Assembly: GCA_031460455.1 (NCBI GenBank)
Contig: JAVKTQ010000001.1
Location: 310,001 to 374,000 of the forward strand
DNA from: Sporomusaceae bacterium
GTDB taxonomy: Bacteria; Bacillota; Negativicutes; Sporomusales; UBA7701
DNA length: 64,000 nucleotides
Direction of reading: 5' to 3'
In this document: positions 25,413 through 33,741 of the stretch, one piece after another
Position numbering within the stretch: the first letter of the stretch is position 1
Layout: each line of letters opens with the position of its first letter
Program-made: the position numbers and the translations under genes
The notes under the pieces: generated by a model
What the model saw: the letters and a program-made list of their open reading frames with translations, nothing else
Databases searched by the model: none
What the model was told of the DNA's origin: nothing

Positions 25413-25697
25413 GTGCGGCTAAGTGATTTCACCGGTAAGGAAGTAATCAATCTCGGCGACGGGGCGCGCCTCGGCTTCATCGAGGACTGCGACCTCCTGT
25501 TCGACGGCCGCACGGGGCGCGTAAACGCCCTGTTGCTGCCTAAGCGGGGCATCCTGACGGCGCTGATGGGCGGCGAACGGACCCATACGGTGCCCTGGCA
25601 GACCATCCGCCGCATCGGCGACGAAGTTATCATCGTCGATCTCAACAATGCCTATGAGCGAATGTTTCCCGTCCTCGGCCGCGACGACGACGATTGA
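25413..25697 (+). CDS. ymxH: PRC-barrel protein YlmC/YmxH, sporulation-linked
   Basis: 94 residues from GTG 25413 after TAGGTG. The single PRC-barrel starts at RLSDFTGKEVINLGDGARLG, with a DLLFDGRTGRVNALLLP strand pair and the IGDEVIIVDL ending, as in the YlmC/YmxH family found in endospore formers. In B. subtilis ymxH follows the M16 gene ymxG and precedes spoVFA; here accessory genes intervene and spoVFA/B are missing. The precise role is unknown. Confidence 0.9.
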   Translation: MRLSDFTGKEVINLGDGARLGFIEDCDLLFDGRTGRVNALLLPKRGILTALMGGERTHTVPWQTIRRIGDEVIIVDLNNAYERMFPVLGRDDDD

Positions 25698-25704
25698 AGC
25701 GGTA

Positions 25705-25725
25705 TACCCGGCGATTTGCCGGGTA
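25705..25725 (+). terminator. Hairpin after ymxH
   Basis: TACCCGGC (25705-25712) pairs perfectly with GCCGGGTA (25718-25725) over GATTT. It has no clear T run. Confidence 0.55.
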
Positions 25726-25727
25726 CA

Positions 25728-25768
25728 CTAACATTGAATGTCAAGTACTGTCATTTAATGTTAGGAGG
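25728..25768 (+). promoter_or_regulatory. Inverted repeat overlapping the ribosome site of the stress-type gene
   Basis: CTAACATTGAATG (25728-25740) pairs with CATTTAATGTTAG (25752-25764) with one mismatch. The right arm ends inside the ribosome site AGGAGG (25763-25768). The AT-rich stem could mask translation or act as an operator. Confidence 0.5.
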
Positions 25769-25777
25769 AGTCAGTCG

Positions 25778-26413
25778 ATGCCCAATCAGACCGGCAACCA
25801 GAGCCAGGGACAAGCTACCAGTCAGAACGTTTTGAGCGGTTATTCCAGCGGGATGATGACCGGAAGCGGCGGCAGCCAGGCCGCAGGACAGCAGGCGACC
25901 TCCAGTCAGGGGGGCGGCATGGGCAATCAGGCCGTTATCGGGGTGTTCGATTCGAAAAATCAGGCCGAGCAGGCTATCCAGGCGCTCCGCCAGCAGGGCT
26001 TCACCAACGAGAACATCAGCATCGTGACCAAGAAAGGCGGCCAGCAAAAGGGCGGTGAGTACGTCGAGGACGATATCACCGACGGCGCCCTCACCGGTGG
26101 CACGCTGGGCGGGATCGGCGGTCTTATCCTCGGCGCCGGCGCTTTGGCTATCCCCGGCGTGGGTCCGATCGTGGCCGCCGGACCGATCGCCGCGGCTCTC
26201 GGCGGTGCGGTGGCCGGCGGGGTGGCAGGGGGACTGATCGACTGGGGCATCCCGGCGGAAGTAAGCCGCCGCTACGAGCAGCAGGTGGCCCAGGGCGGCA
26301 TCCTGGCCGTCATCCATACCGACAGCCAGAAGGTCAACCAGGCCGCCCAGATCCTCCGCCAGAGCGGCGCGAAGGACGTGGAAAGCCACAGCACGAAGAA
26401 CCAGCAGCAATAG
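25778..26413 (+). CDS. General-stress-type protein with YflT-like N-terminal domain and glycine-rich core
   Basis: 211 residues from ATG 25778 after AGGAGG. A Gln/Gly/Ser-rich head (1-~50) is followed by AVIGVFDSKNQAEQAIQALRQQGFTNENISIVTK, a ferredoxin-like domain of the YflT/general stress 17M type. A Gly/Ala-rich hydrophobic segment (about 110-165) resembles glycine-zipper membrane regions, and a second half-domain (GGILAVIHTDS...ILRQSGAKDVE) ends the protein. The exact function is unknown; a role at the envelope under stress is an inference. A GC hairpin and dispersed repeat copy 2 follow. Confidence 0.75.
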   Translation: MPNQTGNQSQGQATSQNVLSGYSSGMMTGSGGSQAAGQQATSSQGGGMGNQAVIGVFDSKNQAEQAIQALRQQGFTNENISIVTKKGGQQKGGEYVEDDITDGALTGGTLGGIGGLILGAGALAIPGVGPIVAAGPIAAALGGAVAGGVAGGLIDWGIPAEVSRRYEQQVAQGGILAVIHTDSQKVNQAAQILRQSGAKDVESHSTKNQQQ

Positions 26414-26425
26414 GGTGCCCGTGAA

Positions 26426-26449
26426 GCGGGGCTCGACTACGAGCCCCGC
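26426..26449 (+). terminator. Hairpin after the stress-type gene
   Basis: GCGGGGCTCG (26426-26435) pairs perfectly with CGAGCCCCGC (26440-26449) over ACTA. No T run follows; repeat copy 2 begins 25 bases later. Confidence 0.6.
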
Positions 26450-26473
26450 CGACACTTCTACATGAGGAGCAAA

Positions 26474-26593
26474 GGCCGTCGAGAAGGCCCAAGATGCAAG
26501 GCGCACCGGAGAAGGGCGCTGCGACGCGTACTCGGATGTACGCTAGCAAGCGCTTCGAGGAGCAACGCCGCAGATTGGGCCTTCTCGGCGGCC
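26474..26593. repeat. Dispersed hairpin repeat, copy 2
   Basis: Outer arms GGCCGTCGAGAAGGCCCAA (26474-26492) and 26575-26593 are complementary over 19 bases with a single G-T pair. Core motifs are identical to copy 1: ATGCAAGGCGCACCGGAGAA and GAGGAGCAACGCCGCAGAT (26557-26575). The centre has GCGTAC...GTACGC. It lies between the stress-type gene and the riboswitch promoter. Confidence 0.9.
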
Positions 26594-26615
26594 GGAAACT
26601 TTTCTTTTAAAAGCG

Positions 26616-26643
26616 TTGACATCGCTGGAACCATTATTATACA
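26616..26643 (+). promoter_or_regulatory. Promoter of the lysine-controlled dapB-asd-dapG-dapA operon
   Basis: TTGACA (26616-26621) and TATACA (26638-26643) with a 16-base spacer. The riboswitch begins about 25 bases downstream of the -10 box. Confidence 0.7.
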
Positions 26644-26674
26644 ATGTACGTAAAATAAATAGATTCCTGCGCAG

Positions 26675-26847
26675 GGAGTTAGAGGCGCGGGCAACAAGAG
26701 TACTTTCAGGGTAGAGTGGTGTCGATGATCTGAAAGAAAAGGGTTGTCCGCCGAAGTGGAAAATGCCGCCTTGCATTTCCACTGGGTTTGCATCGAACAG
26801 ATGCAAAACTGTCGCCAAAGCAAGCTTTGGTGGAGCGCTATCTCTCC
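26675..26847 (+). ncRNA. Lysine riboswitch (L box)
   Basis: Matches the L-box consensus in order: P1 strand GGAGTTAGAGGCGC, AACAAGAGTA, then TGAAAGAAAAGGG and TTGTCCGCCGAAG, a variable arm, CACTGGGTTTGCATC, CTGTCGCCAAAG, GCTTTGGTGGAGCGC and the closing P1 strand GCGCTATCTCTCC (26835-26847). It senses lysine, the end product of the pathway encoded downstream. The terminator at 26911-26950 is the likely expression platform. The gene-free stretch 26414-26966 is thus explained by a hairpin, repeat copy 2, the promoter, this riboswitch and its terminator. Confidence 0.93.
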
Positions 26848-26910
26848 TAGGTGATCTGAAAGACAGTGTTGTTTTTCATTTTTCCTATGGATGCTGCCGT
26901 ACATAACGGT

Positions 26911-26950
26911 CAGCCGGTGAGAGATAAGCTCGCCGGCTGCTCATATTTTT
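26911..26950 (+). terminator. Riboswitch-controlled terminator before dapB
   Basis: CAGCCGGTGAG and CTCGCCGGCTG form an 11-pair stem (one G-T) around AGATAA, followed by CTCATATTTTT. It sits between the lysine riboswitch and the dapB ribosome site (GGGAGGTGAG). Confidence 0.85.
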
Positions 26951-26966
26951 CGGGAGGTGAGACACA

Positions 26967-27761
26967 ATGATAAGAGTCATGGTATGCGGCGCCTACGGCA
27001 AAATGGGCCGGGAAGTGCTCAGAGCCGTACATAAGGACGAACAACTCAGTGTTGTCGGCGCCGTGGACGTCAATTCCGATTTCGGCGATGTGGGCGACCT
27101 CATCGGTGTCGGGAAGATAGGGGTGGTAGTAGGCAACGACCTGGCGACGGTTATCAGTGAGACCAAGCCCCAGGTGATGGTGGATTTCACCGCCCCCGAA
27201 GCGGTGATGGGCAACATCCGCACCGCCATCGCGAGCGGCGTCTGCCCGGTGGTGGGCACTACCGGCATTTCAGCCGCCGATATCGACGAGGTGCGCGGGC
27301 TCTGTAAGAAGCATCGCGGCAACGCCATCGTCGCCCCGAATTTTTCGCTGGGGGCGGTGCTGATGATGCAGTTGGCCGTCAATGTCGCCAAGTATTTTCC
27401 GTATGTGGAGATCACCGAACTCCATCACGACCAGAAGTTGGACGCCCCTTCGGGAACAGCCATCCGCACCGCCGAACTCATCGCGGCCCAGCGGGGGTCG
27501 ATGAAACAGGGCCACCCCAAAGAAGTGGAAAAGCTGACCGGGGCGCGGGGCGCGGAATTTGCCGGCATCCGCCTGCACAGCGTGCGCCTGCCCGGCCTGG
27601 TCGCCCACCAGGAGGTGCTGTTCGGTGGCCTCGGCCAGACGTTGACCATCCGCCACGATTCGATTTCCCGCGAATCTTTCATGCCCGGCGTGCTGCTGGC
27701 CTGCAAAAAGGTGCTGACCGTCGACGGCCTGGTCTACGGGCTCGAAAATATAATGTCATAA
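26967..27761 (+). CDS. dapB: 4-hydroxy-tetrahydrodipicolinate reductase
   Basis: NAD(P)H-dependent step of the diaminopimelate/lysine pathway; 264 residues. The N-terminal nucleotide-binding GAYGKMGREVLR (about 8-19), the VGTTG loop and the catalytic ELHHDQKLDAPSGTA motif (about residue 155) are complete. It is the first gene after the lysine riboswitch and heads the dapB-asd-dapG-dapA set. Confidence 0.97.
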   Translation: MIRVMVCGAYGKMGREVLRAVHKDEQLSVVGAVDVNSDFGDVGDLIGVGKIGVVVGNDLATVISETKPQVMVDFTAPEAVMGNIRTAIASGVCPVVGTTGISAADIDEVRGLCKKHRGNAIVAPNFSLGAVLMMQLAVNVAKYFPYVEITELHHDQKLDAPSGTAIRTAELIAAQRGSMKQGHPKEVEKLTGARGAEFAGIRLHSVRLPGLVAHQEVLFGGLGQTLTIRHDSISRESFMPGVLLACKKVLTVDGLVYGLENIMS

Positions 27762-27782
27762 GCATACACGGAGGCAAATATC

Positions 27783-28814
27783 ATGCGCAAATACAACGTA
27801 GCCATCCTCGGCGCCACCGGCGCAGTAGGCCAGGAGTTCCTGCAGCTTATAGCCGAGCGCAATTTCCCTTTCGCCGACCTCAAATTGCTGGCCTCGGAGC
27901 GGTCGGCCGGGAGGAAGATCGAATTTCTCGGCAAGGAGTACACGGTCGAAGCGGCGACCGCCGATTCTTTCAAAGGGGTGGAGATCGCCCTGTTCGCCGG
28001 CGGCTCCGCCAGCAAGACTTTTGCCCCGGCGGCGGTGAAACACGGCGCGGTGGTCATCGACAATTCGAGCGCTTTCCGGATGGACCCCGAAGTGCCGCTG
28101 GTCGTGCCCGAGGTCAACCCCGAAGCGATCAAGGAGCACAAAGGCATCATCGCCAACCCCAACTGTTCAACGATTATCATGGTCATGGCCCTCAAGCCTA
28201 TCCACGACGCGGTTAAGATAAAACGGGTGGTGGTCTCCACTTACCAGGCCGTTTCGGGCGCCGGCAAGGAGGCTATCGACGAGCTCAACGATCAGGTGAA
28301 GGCCGTGGCTGAGAACAAGCCTGTCGAGGCCAGGATACTGCCGAGCGCCGGCCTGCCGGCCCATTATCAGATCGCCTTCAATCTGCTGCCGCAAGTCGAT
28401 GTGTTTATGGACGACGGCTACAGTAAAGAAGAGCTGAAGATGGTTCAGGAGACCCAGAAAATCCTCGCCGATCCGTCGATCGCCGTCACGGCCACGACTG
28501 TCCGCGTGCCCGTCTTCCGCAGCCATTCGGAGTCGGTGAACCTCGAACTGTCCGGGCCGCTGTCGGCCGCTGATGCGAAAAAACTGCTGGCCGCATTCCC
28601 CGGTGTGGTTGTCGAGGACGATCCGTCCAGGCAGGTTTACCCTATGCCGCTCACCACGTCCGGCCGCGACGAAGTGTTTGTCGGCCGCATCCGCGAGGAC
28701 GGCACAGTTACCCACGGCCTCAATCTGTGGGTGGTGGGCGACCAGATCCGCAAGGGCGCGGCGCTCAACGCTCTCCAGATTGCCGAGTATATGATCGAAC
28801 ATAATCAAATTTGA
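27783..28814 (+). CDS. asd: Aspartate-semialdehyde dehydrogenase
   Basis: Reduces aspartyl phosphate to the semialdehyde, the branch point to lysine, threonine and methionine. The 343-residue protein has NADP-binding AILGATGAVGQEFLQ, phosphate-binding SERSAGRK, and the catalytic cysteine in ANPNCSTIIMV (about residue 128). It begins 21 bases after dapB with GGAGG. Confidence 0.97.
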   Translation: MRKYNVAILGATGAVGQEFLQLIAERNFPFADLKLLASERSAGRKIEFLGKEYTVEAATADSFKGVEIALFAGGSASKTFAPAAVKHGAVVIDNSSAFRMDPEVPLVVPEVNPEAIKEHKGIIANPNCSTIIMVMALKPIHDAVKIKRVVVSTYQAVSGAGKEAIDELNDQVKAVAENKPVEARILPSAGLPAHYQIAFNLLPQVDVFMDDGYSKEELKMVQETQKILADPSIAVTATTVRVPVFRSHSESVNLELSGPLSAADAKKLLAAFPGVVVEDDPSRQVYPMPLTTSGRDEVFVGRIREDGTVTHGLNLWVVGDQIRKGAALNALQIAEYMIEHNQI

Positions 28815-28823
28815 GGTGTGAGC

Positions 28824-30044
28824 ATGCGCATCATCATCCAGAAATTCGGCGGCACGTCGGTGGCATCACCTGAGGTCCGGGCAATGGTTGTCGGCAAGAT
28901 CAGCCAGGCCCGCGAGCAGGGGTATACCCCGGTGGTGGTCGTGTCGGCGATGGGCCGGCGGGGCGACTCCTACGCCACCGATACTCTCCTCGACCTTGCC
29001 CGTACGGCTTACCGCGGGATCGCCGCCCGCGAGCTCGACCATGTGATGTACTGCGGCGAGATAATCTCCGCCGTGGTCATGTCCGGGGTGCTGCAGGCCG
29101 CCGATCTCGACGCCGTTATGCTTACCGGCGGGCAGGCGGGCATAACCACTGACGACAATTTTAACAACGCGCGCGTAATGAAGGTCGATCCGTCGCGCAT
29201 AATGAATTTGCTCAAAATGGGCAAAACCCCGGTGGTGTGCGGTTTCCAGGGCATCACGGCCGACGGCGAGTTCACTACTCTCGGCCGCGGCGGCAGCGAT
29301 ACGACCGCCGCCGTGCTCGGCGCCGCGCTCGGGGCCGAGGTTGTCGAGATATTCACCGATGTCGACGGTATCATGACCGCCGACCCCCGCATCGTTCCCA
29401 CCGCGAAGATCCTCGATATTATCAGCTATAACGAGGTCGCCCAGCTTGCCCACCAGGGCGCGAAGGTAATTCATCCCCGCGCGGTCGAGATCGCCATGCA
29501 GAAGAATATTCCACTGGTCGTCAAATCGACATTTTCTGACGCGCCGGGCACGCTGATAACCAACATTTCCAAGGAAGGCCCGGAAAGAAACGTCGTGACC
29601 GAAAGGATCGCGACCGGCGTGACGTTTCTGCCCAACATCGTCCAGCTCCGGGTGGCCCTCGATCAGGACGCCACCCCCACGGAAAGTCATAAGATATTCC
29701 GCGCCCTGGCTGACAGCAAGATCAGCGTCGACCTCATCAACGTCCACCCCGGTCAGGTGATGTTCACCGTGGCCGAGGATGTCGCCGACAAGGCGGCCGC
29801 CAGGCTGCAGAAGCTCGGCTACAACGCCGAGGCCCGCCACGACTGCGCCAAGGTGTCGGTGGTGGGAGGGGGGATCCACGAGGTGCCCGGCGTCATGGCC
29901 AACTTCGTCGAGGCCCTGTCGCTGCACAACATCCCCATTTTGCAGACCGTCGATTCCCATACGTCGATTTCCGTCCTGGTCAAGAGAGCCGATGTGGAGC
30001 AGGCCGTTAAGGCCCTGCACGAAAAATTCGGCCTGGCGGACTGA
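28824..30044 (+). CDS. dapG: Aspartate kinase, DapG-type
   Basis: First enzyme of the aspartate family pathway; 406 residues from ATG 28824, although a GTG at 28818 is in frame. Kinase motifs KFGGTSVASPE (about 7-17), GRGGSDTTAA and DVDGIMTADPR are present, followed by two ACT domains (about 265-400) for feedback control. It lies ten bases after asd. The order asd-dapG-dapA is that of B. subtilis. Confidence 0.95.
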   Translation: MRIIIQKFGGTSVASPEVRAMVVGKISQAREQGYTPVVVVSAMGRRGDSYATDTLLDLARTAYRGIAARELDHVMYCGEIISAVVMSGVLQAADLDAVMLTGGQAGITTDDNFNNARVMKVDPSRIMNLLKMGKTPVVCGFQGITADGEFTTLGRGGSDTTAAVLGAALGAEVVEIFTDVDGIMTADPRIVPTAKILDIISYNEVAQLAHQGAKVIHPRAVEIAMQKNIPLVVKSTFSDAPGTLITNISKEGPERNVVTERIATGVTFLPNIVQLRVALDQDATPTESHKIFRALADSKISVDLINVHPGQVMFTVAEDVADKAAARLQKLGYNAEARHDCAKVSVVGGGIHEVPGVMANFVEALSLHNIPILQTVDSHTSISVLVKRADVEQAVKALHEKFGLAD

Positions 30045-30082
30045 CGATATATTAAAGTTTCCGCTGAAAGGGAGAGGATAAC

Positions 30083-30964
30083 GTGAAAGCCTTCGGACGT
30101 ATTCTAACCGCGATGGTAACCCCGTTCCACGACGACCTAAGCGTCAATTACCAGGCGGCGGCCAGCCTCGCCAAGCATCTTGTGGCGAACGGCAATGACG
30201 GCCTGGTGGTCGCCGGCAGCACCGGCGAAGCGGCCACCCTCAGCAAAGAGGAAAAGCTCAAATTGTTCGCGACCGTGCTCGACGCGGTGGGCGACAAGGC
30301 GACCGTCATCGTCGGCACGGGGTCGAACGACACCCGCGCTTCGATCGCCCTGACCCAGGAAGCGGAGAAACTGGGCGTTCACGGCTCGCTGGTCGTTGGC
30401 CCCTATTACAATAAACCGCCGCAGGAAGGCTATTATCAGCATTTCAAGGCAATTGCCGACAACACCGGCCTGCCGCTGATCGTTTACAACGTCCCCGGCC
30501 GCACCGCCAGCAATATCCTGCCGGCCACGATCGCCCGCCTGGCGCAGATCAAGAATATCGTGGCCGTTAAAGAGTCCAGCGGCAACCTCGACCAGGTATC
30601 GGAGATCGTCCGCAGCGTGCCCAAGAATTTCATGGTCTACAGCGGCGACGACAGCCTCACGCTCCCCATTCTGTCAGTGGGCGGCGTCGGCGTGGTCAGC
30701 GTGGCCGGCCATATCGTCGCCAAGCGCATGCAGGACATGATCGCTGCCTTTTTCACCGGCGATGTCGCCGCAGCCCGCGATATTCACCTTGAGCTGCTGC
30801 CGTTCTTCAAGGTTATATTCATCACGACCAACCCCATCCCGGTGAAAACGGCCGTCAACCTCGCCGGACTCGGCGCCGGCCCTCTGCGCCAGCCCCTCAT
30901 CGCGGCGACGGCGGCCGAAACCGAGCAGATCAGGAAGGTTATGCAGGAAATCGGCGCCCTGTAA
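30083..30964 (+). CDS. dapA: 4-hydroxy-tetrahydrodipicolinate synthase
   Basis: Condenses pyruvate with aspartate semialdehyde; its product is also the precursor of spore dipicolinic acid. 293 residues from GTG 30083 after GGGAGAGG. The barrel shows GSTGEAATLS (about 44-53), YNVPGRT (about residue 138) and the Schiff-base lysine in VAVKESSGNL (about 161). It is the last gene of the lysine operon. Confidence 0.97.
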   Translation: MKAFGRILTAMVTPFHDDLSVNYQAAASLAKHLVANGNDGLVVAGSTGEAATLSKEEKLKLFATVLDAVGDKATVIVGTGSNDTRASIALTQEAEKLGVHGSLVVGPYYNKPPQEGYYQHFKAIADNTGLPLIVYNVPGRTASNILPATIARLAQIKNIVAVKESSGNLDQVSEIVRSVPKNFMVYSGDDSLTLPILSVGGVGVVSVAGHIVAKRMQDMIAAFFTGDVAAARDIHLELLPFFKVIFITTNPIPVKTAVNLAGLGAGPLRQPLIAATAAETEQIRKVMQEIGAL

Positions 30965-30969
30965 TGAGG

Positions 30970-30996
30970 AAAGCCCGCTCTGACGAGCGGGCTTTT
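30970..30996 (+). terminator. Intrinsic terminator after dapA
   Basis: AAGCCCGCTC (30971-30980) pairs with GAGCGGGCTT (30985-30994) over TGAC, followed by TT; the total T run is four. Confidence 0.92.
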
Positions 30997-31050
30997 CGTT
31001 ATCACCCGGCCCCTTTCTGCGCATAATAGCGACGTGCTGTAAGATGCTCC

Positions 31051-31079
31051 TTGCTCTGCGGCTTCAAGTAGGCTATAAT
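31051..31079 (+). promoter_or_regulatory. Promoter for rnjB
   Basis: TTGCTC (31051-31056) and TATAAT (31074-31079) with a 17-base spacer, about 110 bases ahead of the start codon. Confidence 0.65.
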
Positions 31080-31192
31080 ATACTAGAAGTGTACGGAGCG
31101 GTCGAAGAGTTTCTTTTTTTTGTCAAGAGCGGCTAATCCCATAACACGACTTATTTTGCCGGCCACGGGCCGGCTCGGAGGTGTTTTCTTTA

Positions 31193-32851
31193 TTGTCTAA
31201 GGGAAAACTGCAAATTATCCCGCTGGGAGGACTGGGGGAGATCGGCAAGAACATGACCGTGATCCGTTACGGAAACGAGATCATCGTCATTGACTCCGGT
31301 TTGGCCTTTCCCGAGGATGACATGCTCGGCATCGATCTTGTCATCCCCGACATCACGTATCTCCTTGAGAACAAGGACATGGTCAAGGCCATTTTCCTGA
31401 CCCACGGGCACGAGGACCATATCGGCGCCCTGCCGTATGTCCTCAAACAGCTCAGCCTGCCGGTATACGGCACCCGCCTCACCCTGGGCATCCTCGAAGG
31501 CCGTCTCAAGGAAAACGGCGTGTCCAACAGTTCGCTTGTCCCGGTGAAACCGGGCGATCAGATCCAGGCTGGAGCTTTCAAGGTCGGCTTTATCAAGGTC
31601 AGCCACAGCATCCCCGACGCGGTGGCGCTGTCGATCAAGACCCCTGTCGGCACGGTCGTCCATACCGGCGACTTCAAGCTCGACCAGACGCCGGTCGACA
31701 ATCTCGTGACCGACTTCCACCGCTTTGCGGAGCTTGGCGACCAGGGTGTCCTCGTGATGCTGGCCGACAGCACCAACGCCGAACGGACCGGGTATACGGC
31801 CAGCGAACGGGTGGTGGGGGCGACCTTCGACGACGCCTTCCGCAAGGCCCGCGACCGGATTATCATCGCTACATTCTCTTCGAATGTCCATCGCATCCAG
31901 CAGGCGATCGACACGGCCTGCAAGTTTAAGCGCAAGGTGGCCATCCTCGGGCGCAGCATGGTCAACGTGGCCAACATCGCCATGGAGCTCGGCTATCTGA
32001 CCGCCCCGGAAGGCGTCATTATCGATGTGGACGAGATGAACAACTACCCGGCCTCGCAGATCGTGATCATGACGACGGGCAGCCAGGGCGAACCGATGTC
32101 CGCGCTCACCCGCATGGCCATGTCCGATCATAAGAAGGTCGACATTGTGCCCGGCGACACGATCATCATTTCGGCCACGCCCATTCCCGGCAACGAGAAA
32201 ATGGTCTCGCGGACGATCGACTTCCTGCTGCGCCAGGGCGCCGACGTCATCTACGAGTCGGCATCCGGCATTCACGTTTCCGGCCACGCCAGCCAGGAAG
32301 AACTCAAGCTGATGCACAATCTTGTCAGGCCGAAGTTCTTCATCCCCGTGCACGGCGAATTCCGCCACCTTGTCAAGCACGCCAAGCTGGCCCACGAGCT
32401 GGGCATGCCGCGGGAGAATATCTTTGTCGCCGAAAACGGCCATGTGCTTGAATTTACCGCCGAAAAAGGGGCCATGACCGGCAAGGTCACCGCCGGCAAG
32501 GTGCTGGTGGACGGCCTCGGGGTGGGGGACGTGGGCAATATTGTCCTCCGCGACCGGCGGCAGCTTTCCCAGGACGGCATCCTCATCGTGGTCGTCACCA
32601 TGGACAAGCAGCGCGCCTGCGTGGTGGCCGGGCCCGACATCGTCTCGCGCGGCTTCGTGTATGTGCGCGAGTCGGAGCAATTGATGGACGAGGCGCGCGA
32701 AAAGGTGAAACAGTCCCTCGAGAAATTCGAGAACAGCGGCGTCACCGAGTGGGCGACAATCAAAACCGGCGTCCGTGACGCTCTTGGTAAGTTCCTCTAC
32801 GAGCGGACCCGCCGCCGGCCGATGATTCTACCGATTATTATGGAAGTCTGA
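31193..32851 (+). CDS. rnjB: Ribonuclease J
   Basis: Metallo-beta-lactamase/beta-CASP RNase with endonuclease and 5'-3' exonuclease activity, central to mRNA decay and rRNA maturation. The start chosen is TTG 31193 (552 residues), ten bases after GGAGGTG; GTG 31181 overlaps that site. PLGGLGEIGKN, the zinc motif THGHEDHIGALPYV (about residue 68), HTGDFKLDQTPVD, DSTNAERTG and MTTGSQGEP are present, with the conserved C-terminal domain. Its position downstream of dapA matches B. subtilis rnjB, but whether it is a J1 or J2 orthologue is not resolvable here. Confidence 0.93.
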   Translation: MSKGKLQIIPLGGLGEIGKNMTVIRYGNEIIVIDSGLAFPEDDMLGIDLVIPDITYLLENKDMVKAIFLTHGHEDHIGALPYVLKQLSLPVYGTRLTLGILEGRLKENGVSNSSLVPVKPGDQIQAGAFKVGFIKVSHSIPDAVALSIKTPVGTVVHTGDFKLDQTPVDNLVTDFHRFAELGDQGVLVMLADSTNAERTGYTASERVVGATFDDAFRKARDRIIIATFSSNVHRIQQAIDTACKFKRKVAILGRSMVNVANIAMELGYLTAPEGVIIDVDEMNNYPASQIVIMTTGSQGEPMSALTRMAMSDHKKVDIVPGDTIIISATPIPGNEKMVSRTIDFLLRQGADVIYESASGIHVSGHASQEELKLMHNLVRPKFFIPVHGEFRHLVKHAKLAHELGMPRENIFVAENGHVLEFTAEKGAMTGKVTAGKVLVDGLGVGDVGNIVLRDRRQLSQDGILIVVVTMDKQRACVVAGPDIVSRGFVYVRESEQLMDEAREKVKQSLEKFENSGVTEWATIKTGVRDALGKFLYERTRRRPMILPIIMEV

Positions 32852-32861
32852 TAATCGCCGC

Positions 32862-32893
32862 AAAGCGGCCAACCGTATGGTTGGCCGCTTTTT
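32862..32893 (+). terminator. Intrinsic terminator after rnjB
   Basis: AAAGCGGCCAACC (32862-32874) pairs with GGTTGGCCGCTTT (32879-32891) over GTAT, ending in a run of five T. Confidence 0.95.
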
Positions 32894-32967
32894 AGCGTTT
32901 GTATCTATTGTATTATTTGTCGCTTGTGCCTCCATACTATTTATGAAAAGGAACGGGAGGGACAACG

Positions 32968-33741
32968 ATGATACAAAGCGACAATCCTGTCGTGCCGCAG
33001 CCCGGCACCGAACATCCTCACCCCCAGGGTCCGGCCGAGGCGCCCAAGCAGCGGCGGGCGAAGAAGAATGCGACGACGGAGAATATCGAGGAGTTGGGCG
33101 CCACCGAGGTGCCGACCGCCAAAACCAATATCCATGTGATGACCATTATCGGCCAGATCGAAGGCCATATGGTGCTGCCGCCGCAGAACAAGACGACCAA
33201 GTACGAGCACATCATGCCCCAATTGGTCGCCATTGAGCAAAACCCGGAGATCGAGGGCCTGCTGCTGCTGCTCAACACCGTCGGCGGCGATGTCGAGGCC
33301 GGTCTGGCGATCGCCGAGATGATCGCCAGCATGTCCAAGCCTTCGGTATCGGTCGTCCTCGGCGGCGGTCACAGCATCGGCGTGCCGATCGCCACTTCGG
33401 CCACTTATTCGTTCATCGTGGAAAGCGCCACGATGACCATCCACCCGATCCGCCTCACCGGGCTGGTTATCGGCGCCCAGAGTTCGTTCGACTACCTTGA
33501 GAAGATGCAGGACAGAGTGAATAAGTTCGTCACCGTTCATTCCGGCATCTCCGAGAAGAAGTGGAAGGAACTGCTGTATAAGACCGGCGAGTTATCGCGC
33601 GATATCGGCACTTCGGTCGTCGGCGGCGACGCCGTGCAGATGGGCCTCATCAACGGCGTGGGCGGCGTATCCCAGGCGTTGGCCAAGCTGCGCGAGCTCA
33701 TCCGGGTAAGCAAAGAGGCCGGCAGGGGGCTAAGGCAATGA
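32968..33741 (+). CDS. tepA: ClpP-class serine protease, TepA-like
   Basis: A 257-residue ClpP-fold protease homologous to B. subtilis TepA (translocation-enhancing protein), cytoplasmic. A charged Pro-rich head (1-~45) precedes the crotonase-like fold; the nucleophile serine is in [12 protein letters not shown] (about residue 135), and [17 protein letters not shown] and the HPIR segment follow family pattern. It overlaps ylzJ by four bases. tepA-ylzJ-spoIIIE is a sporeformer arrangement. Confidence 0.9.
   Translation: MIQSDNPVVPQPGTEHPHPQGPAEAPKQRRAKKNATTENIEELGATEVPTAKTNIHVMTIIGQIEGHMVLPPQNKTTKYEHIMPQLVAIEQNPEIEGLLLLLNTVGGDVEAGLAIAEMIASMSKPSVSVVLGGGHSIGVPIATSATYSFIVESATMTIHPIRLTGLVIGAQSSFDYLEKMQDRVNKFVTVHSGISEKKWKELLYKTGELSRDIGTSVVGGDAVQMGLINGVGGVSQALAKLRELIRVSKEAGRGLRQ

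Noticed and set aside
26458-26904. Leftward 148-residue open frame
   Set aside because: It runs across repeat copy 2 and the lysine riboswitch on the opposite strand, and has no coding character.
31190-32680. 496-residue leftward open frame opposite rnjB
   Set aside because: Antisense shadow; composition biased to His, Asp, Val and Gly, with no domain.
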